A stretch of DNA of 16,111 bases from Acidimicrobiaceae bacterium (GTDB lineage Bacteria > Actinomycetota > Acidimicrobiia > Acidimicrobiales > Bog-793), in contig JAODBN010000131.1 in the NCBI GenBank assembly GCA_025463965.1, positions 1 to 16,111 on the forward strand, given 5' to 3'. Below the pieces are notes generated by a model. It saw nothing but the letters and a program-made list of their open reading frames with translations, did not search any database and had not been told where the DNA came from. The translations under genes and the position numbers were made by a program. Each line of letters begins with the position of its first letter. Within the stretch, counting starts at the first letter, position 1. Positions 13,458-16,111 of this stretch are shown in pieces.

Positions 13458-13771
13458 TGAGCCTCTACGACCCCACCGCTGCTGCCGCCGCCACGGCCGT
13501 ACCGGCGCCCGCCTCGATCACGCCTCCGATCGAGGCGGCGCCGGCACCGGTTGCGCCAGCGGCCGCAGAGCCGACCGCGCCGGCCGCCGCTCCCGCGGAG
13601 ATCGCGCCAGCAGAGGCCCCGACGATCGAGCCGGGCAACCTCGTGCTGCACGACGGCCGCTACGGCGTGGTCCTCGTCGAGCACTCGACCGAGGCCGGCA
13701 CGGTCTACGACGTTGCGCTCTTCAGCGACGTCCGGGTGGCGCTCCGCCCGGAGGCACTGGAGCGGCCCTGA
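13457..13771 (+). CDS. Ala/Pro-rich protein with small C-terminal beta domain
   Basis: Residues 1-58 of this 104-aa protein are almost only Ala, Pro, Thr and Glu, an extended flexible arm. Residues about 59-104 (NLVLHDGRYGVVLVEHSTEAG, then TVYDVALFSDVRVALRPEAL) look like a small SH3-like or barrel-type beta domain. The ATG at 13457 overlaps the previous stop as TGATG, and the stop overlaps the next start the same way. A long arm plus a small barrel is a layout that a minor capsid, cement or vertex protein could have, but no family is recognised. Confidence 0.75.
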   Translation: MSLYDPTAAAAATAVPAPASITPPIEAAPAPVAPAAAEPTAPAAAPAEIAPAEAPTIEPGNLVLHDGRYGVVLVEHSTEAGTVYDVALFSDVRVALRPEALERP

Positions 13772-14292
13772 TGGGCCGCTACGCCTCGCACAGCATCAAC
13801 GACGTCGACGACGAGATGCCGTTCGCCCCGCTCACGCAGGGCGAGATGGACGACCTCGACGATCGCATCGACCGGGCACACCGCCCGTTCGTGCGCGCCC
13901 GCCAGGACGACATCGCCCAGCGGCCGTCGGCCCCGGCCGCGCCGCGCACGGCCACGAGTCGGTCCCGACACCCCGCGGCTTCACGGCTTCCCGCTGCGAG
14001 CTCGGTCGCCCAGGGCACTGCAACGGGCGTCTCGACCGGCCTCGGGCTGGTGTCGGGAAAGCAGCCGCCGTCGCTCGCCGCCGGCGTGCTCGGGCTCGTC
14101 GCTTACGCCGTGGCGATCAACTACATCCACGGCGGATGGCCCCAGGTGAAGGGCTGGCTCGCCGCGAAGTTCGTCAACCAGCCCTACACGCCGCCGGCTT
14201 CTTCTGCGCAGGGCGCCAAGATCATCCCGTTCCCCTCGACGACGAGCTCCGCCTCGAGCGGTGGGGTAGTCACCCCCGGGAGCCTGGCGTGA
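13771..14292 (+). CDS. Membrane-anchored virion-type protein (173 aa)
   Basis: The N-terminal 60 residues are charged and probably exposed (MDDLDDRIDRAHRPFVRARQ), then comes an Arg/Ser/Ala-rich stretch, one hydrophobic segment at about 101-119 (SLAAGVLGLVAYAVAINYI), an amphipathic WPQVKGWLAAKF and a Ser/Pro-rich tail. It starts in a TGATG overlap and its end overlaps the 32-aa gene as GTGA. Likely a structural membrane protein that links membrane and capsid; this is inferred from topology and context. Confidence 0.75.
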   Translation: MGRYASHSINDVDDEMPFAPLTQGEMDDLDDRIDRAHRPFVRARQDDIAQRPSAPAAPRTATSRSRHPAASRLPAASSVAQGTATGVSTGLGLVSGKQPPSLAAGVLGLVAYAVAINYIHGGWPQVKGWLAAKFVNQPYTPPASSAQGAKIIPFPSTTSSASSGGVVTPGSLA

Positions 14293-14387
14293 AGGGCGCC
14301 GGCGCCGCGCTCGAGGTCCTCCTCGGCGTGTGGGTCCTTTGCCAGGTTTTCAAGGGCAACGCGCTCTCGCGCCTCGGTGTCGTCTGA
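14289..14387 (+). CDS. Very small membrane peptide (32 aa)
   Basis: GTG at 14289 overlaps the previous stop as GTGA, and TGA at 14385-14387 overlaps the next ATG as TGATG. The peptide has a hydrophobic core at about 7-21 (ALEVLLGVWVLCQVF) between a basic start and a basic end (FKGNALSR). Exact fitting between two coupled genes supports reality despite the length. Small peptides of this kind occur in tectivirus membranes; the role is unknown. Confidence 0.6.
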   Translation: MKGAGAALEVLLGVWVLCQVFKGNALSRLGVV

Positions 14388-14770
14388 TGCTGTTCACCTT
14401 CGTCGCCGGCGTGCTGATCGCGGGGCTGCTCGACGCGGCCACGAGCAGCCAGGCCGCGGCCCAGCGAGCGGGCGGAGTGTTCGGGCTCGCGGGCAGCTTC
14501 ATGAACCGGCTCGTCGATCCCACTATCCCGGCGGTCGGGTCGTCCCCGAGCAAGTCCGGCTCGGGGTCGGGCGGCGGCTCGGGTGGCTCGGGATCTTCGC
14601 TCAATGTGCTCGTGCCGGGCTGGTCCATCTTCAACGACATCGGCCAGGGCCTCGGAAAGCCGCCCCCGTCGACCTCGATCACCGGGGCCGGCTCCCAGAG
14701 CGCGACCCATTTGGGGGTTCCCGTGAAAGACAACCCCACTACCGGCCAGTTCCCCCACCCCGGCCGCTGA
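14387..14770 (+). CDS. Single-pass membrane protein with Gly/Ser linker (127 aa)
   Basis: The N terminus itself is the membrane segment (MLFTFVAGVLIAGLLDAA, 1-18), which could also act as a signal anchor. A second moderately hydrophobic stretch (GGVFGLAGSFMNRL) is followed by SPSKSGSGSGGGSGGSGSS, a flexible linker, and a soluble C-terminal part. ATG at 14387 overlaps the previous stop as TGATG; the longer frame from 14330 is rejected. Likely a virion membrane protein. Confidence 0.72.
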   Translation: MLFTFVAGVLIAGLLDAATSSQAAAQRAGGVFGLAGSFMNRLVDPTIPAVGSSPSKSGSGSGGGSGGSGSSLNVLVPGWSIFNDIGQGLGKPPPSTSITGAGSQSATHLGVPVKDNPTTGQFPHPGR

Positions 14771-14782
14771 GAGGAGCTACTC

Positions 14783-14929
14783 ATGAAAAACGGTACGTAC
14801 TACGCCAAGGTGTTCGGCGGCTCGATCATCGCCTACATCGCGCTCGCCCACGCGAGCGGCACCAACACGATCCTGGGCACGTTCTTCAGCGGGGCCTCCA
14901 ACTTCACGAAGGCAGCGCAGGGCCGTTGA
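14783..14929 (+). CDS. Small hydrophobic protein (48 aa)
   Basis: ATG at 14783 has GAGAGGAG six to eight bases upstream, one of the strongest ribosome binding sites in the operon. The protein (MKNGTYYAKVFGG...) has a moderately hydrophobic segment at about 11-24 (FGGSIIAYIALAHA) and a second around ILGTFFSG, so it may be membrane-bound or a small shell protein. The strong binding site suggests high copy number. Its stop overlaps the next start as TTGA. Confidence 0.72.
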   Translation: MKNGTYYAKVFGGSIIAYIALAHASGTNTILGTFFSGASNFTKAAQGR

Positions 14930-15300
14930 GCCTCGCCTCCCGCCGCCGCCACATTCGGCCCGCTGACCGACCCGTTCCGGTGTCGGTCCAGCCGGCGATC
15001 GCCTTCGGCCCCGAGCCCTACGGCGCCGCCTTCGCCGACTCCGTCCAAGCCAACTACGGCGCCGACCTCTCGGGGGCCGCGGGCCAGGCCGGCATGTCCA
15101 AGTTCCCGACGACCGGCCTCGGCGACCCGATGGGCGACTTCGCCGGCGATCTCGGCGCGATCCAGGGAGGCATCGGAGGCTTTGTTCGCCTGCGGACCAA
15201 CGCCGGGCGTGGCACGACCCGGATCGGGCCCCAGGCGGCCTTCCCCCGGACGAACGGGCCCATCTCGATCCAAGACCTCTTCGGCCAGCTCGGCATCTGA
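14926..15300 (+). CDS. Hypothetical Gly-rich protein, TTG start (124 aa)
   Basis: The frame starts with TTG at 14926-14928 inside the overlap with the previous stop; GTG at 14980 is an alternative start. After a basic N terminus (SLASRRRHIRPADRP) the protein has IAFGPEPYGAAFADSVQANYG, then Gly/Asp/Ala-rich DPMGDFAGDLGAIQGGIGGF, and ends ISIQDLFGQLGI. No membrane segment is strong. Its stop overlaps the next start as TGATG. No family is recognised; a structural or assembly role is inferred from its place in the capsid operon. Confidence 0.65.
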   Translation: MSLASRRRHIRPADRPVPVSVQPAIAFGPEPYGAAFADSVQANYGADLSGAAGQAGMSKFPTTGLGDPMGDFAGDLGAIQGGIGGFVRLRTNAGRGTTRIGPQAAFPRTNGPISIQDLFGQLGI

Positions 15301-16007
15301 TGAGCGAGCCGACATCGCCCCCGACCGAGCCGAGCCCTGCCCCCGCGGGCGGGGCGCACAAGGGCGCGGGCGCGTGGATGAAGGCCAACCCGAAGAAAGC
15401 GGCGATCGTCGGCGCCGGCGTGGTCGTCGGGGTCCTCGTCATCAAGAGCCGGCTCTCCTCGAGCTCGGCGAGCTCCACGCCGGCGACGACGGCTGCCACC
15501 GACACCTCCGGCGTGGCGCCCACAACGCAGTACCCGATCGACTCGGGCACCTTCGCGGGAAGTGGCGACTCGGGCTCGAGCTCCGGGAGCTCGATCGACC
15601 CGAACACCTTCGCCCAGACGATCGCCACGGACATCGCCGCAGCGCTGCCCGTCCAGCCTGCTCCGACCGCCGTGGCACCCGTGAGCATGGGAAACCCACC
15701 GGACACCGGACCAGCTCCCGCTCCGGCGCCGCAGACAAGCACCGGCCAGTCCACCCCGAGCCCCTCGAGCGCCCCCGCAGCGAGCAACCCGACCCCCGCG
15801 ACGTGGGGCGGGGCTGCCACCGGCGGCGAGCTCGCCACGGCCGGCCTCGGCCTCATCGCCAACGAGGCCCAGCTGCAGGCGATCGAGAAGAAGGGCGGGA
15901 CCATCTGGTACCAGAACCCGAACGGGAGCTTCACCGCCAAGCAGAACATTCCTAAGGGCTCTCTCCCGAGCGGAGCCCCCGCCTACGCCAACAAGAAGTA
16001 CCTGTGA
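15300..16007 (+). CDS. Membrane-anchored Ser/Thr/Pro/Ala-rich protein (235 aa)
   Basis: A short N-terminal part with a basic KANPKK (28-33) is followed by a membrane segment at about 34-49 (AAIVGAGVVVGVLVIK), then about 130 residues of low-complexity Ser/Thr/Pro/Ala sequence, and a compact C-terminal domain (about 175-235) with GTIWYQNPNGSFTAKQNIPKG. This anchor, stalk and head order suits a surface or vertex protein, or a membrane fibre that reaches through the capsid, but no receptor-binding family is recognised. ATG at 15300 overlaps the previous stop as TGATG; its stop overlaps the next start as GTGA. Confidence 0.75.
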   Translation: MSEPTSPPTEPSPAPAGGAHKGAGAWMKANPKKAAIVGAGVVVGVLVIKSRLSSSSASSTPATTAATDTSGVAPTTQYPIDSGTFAGSGDSGSSSGSSIDPNTFAQTIATDIAAALPVQPAPTAVAPVSMGNPPDTGPAPAPAPQTSTGQSTPSPSSAPAASNPTPATWGGAATGGELATAGLGLIANEAQLQAIEKKGGTIWYQNPNGSFTAKQNIPKGSLPSGAPAYANKKYL

Positions 16008-16111
16008 CCACCGCCATCAAGCTCCCCTACCCGAACCCCGCCAATTCCGGGGAGTACGCGGCCGACCTCGACGCGAGCCTCGGCGCGCCCGACACCGGGA
16101 CCGACCTCGCC
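16004..16111 (+). CDS. Hypothetical protein, N-terminal fragment at right edge
   Basis: GTG at 16004-16006 overlaps the previous stop as GTGA, and the frame stays open to the end of the window (36 residues). The start is MTTAIKLPYPNPANSGEYA. It is too short to classify. It shows that the rightward operon continues beyond the window. Confidence 0.55.
   Translation, partial: MTTAIKLPYPNPANSGEYAADLDASLGAPDTGTDLA

Larger units (their letters stand above)
7327..16111 (+). mobile_element. Integrated tailless double-jelly-roll virus (PRD1/tectivirus-like), left part
   Basis: The region between the tRNA and the right edge carries a virus-like set: Amidase_2 endolysin, HTH regulator operon, zinc-ribbon proteins, an A32/P9-type packaging ATPase, a 401-aa capsid candidate, and a train of tiny single-membrane-segment proteins. 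Nearly all rightward genes overlap by 1-8 bases. No portal, large terminase, tape measure or tail gene is present, which argues against a tailed prophage. The ATPase-before-capsid order, the single capsid gene of about 400 aa and many small membrane proteins fit tectivirus-like viruses with an internal membrane. The integrase, genome-replication genes and right end must lie beyond 16111 if the element is intact. Confidence 0.8.

Noticed and set aside
14560..14605. Gly/Ser-coding stretch as a regulatory or recombination repeat
   Set aside because: It is in frame, encodes a flexible Gly/Ser linker, and the codons vary, so low complexity is explained at the protein level.
7327..16111. Second copy of the tRNA-Asp 3' end (attR) inside the window
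   Set aside because: By eye, no further copy of the GGTTCAAATCCCGT or CAGGTCC-type end was found in the element; it is probably beyond the right edge.

Overview
The window is high-GC DNA with strong G/C third-position bias, frequent GTG starts and actinobacterial-type housekeeping genes. An actinobacterium is the best guess; the genus cannot be fixed from sequence reading alone. It has two parts that meet at a tRNA-Asp gene.

Positions 1-7326 are ordinary chromosome. First comes the 3' end of a probable adenine-specific DNA methyltransferase (+). A minus-strand run follows, read glpK, then glpD, then an NAD-dependent epimerase-like gene, for glycerol uptake by phosphorylation and oxidation. 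A divergent 227-base intergenic region with a clear palindrome leads to a small-subunit haem catalase (+). Then come an Fpg/Nei-family DNA glycosylase (+), a strong hairpin and an intact tRNA-Asp(GTC) with encoded CCA.

From about 7327 to the right edge the window looks like the left part of an integrated tailless virus of the double-jelly-roll (PRD1/tectivirus-like) lineage. The diagnostic set is a 252-aa A32/P9-type packaging ATPase, a 401-aa candidate double-jelly-roll major capsid protein, an Amidase_2 endolysin, and at least eight very small or low-complexity proteins with one predicted membrane segment each, as expected for a virion with an internal lipid membrane. No tail, portal, large terminase or head-tail connector gene is seen.

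The provirus layout is: a small unknown gene and endolysin (+); a bidirectional hairpin terminator; a short leftward operon with a putative helix-turn-helix regulator; a divergent control region with four copies of CCGACAGTG or its complement; then one long rightward operon. That operon runs through zinc-ribbon proteins, the ATPase, small proteins, a second control-like inverted repeat, two tiny membrane proteins, the capsid protein and a train of membrane proteins, and continues past the end of the window. Most genes are coupled through GTGA, TTGA or TGATG overlaps. Integrase, replication genes and the right attachment site are not in the window.

The most interesting points are the provirus itself, a 254-base out-of-frame overlap at 9481-9734, a 69-aa protein starting with an alternating Thr-Tyr/Thr-His strand, and similar regulatory repeats in front of both halves of the rightward operon.
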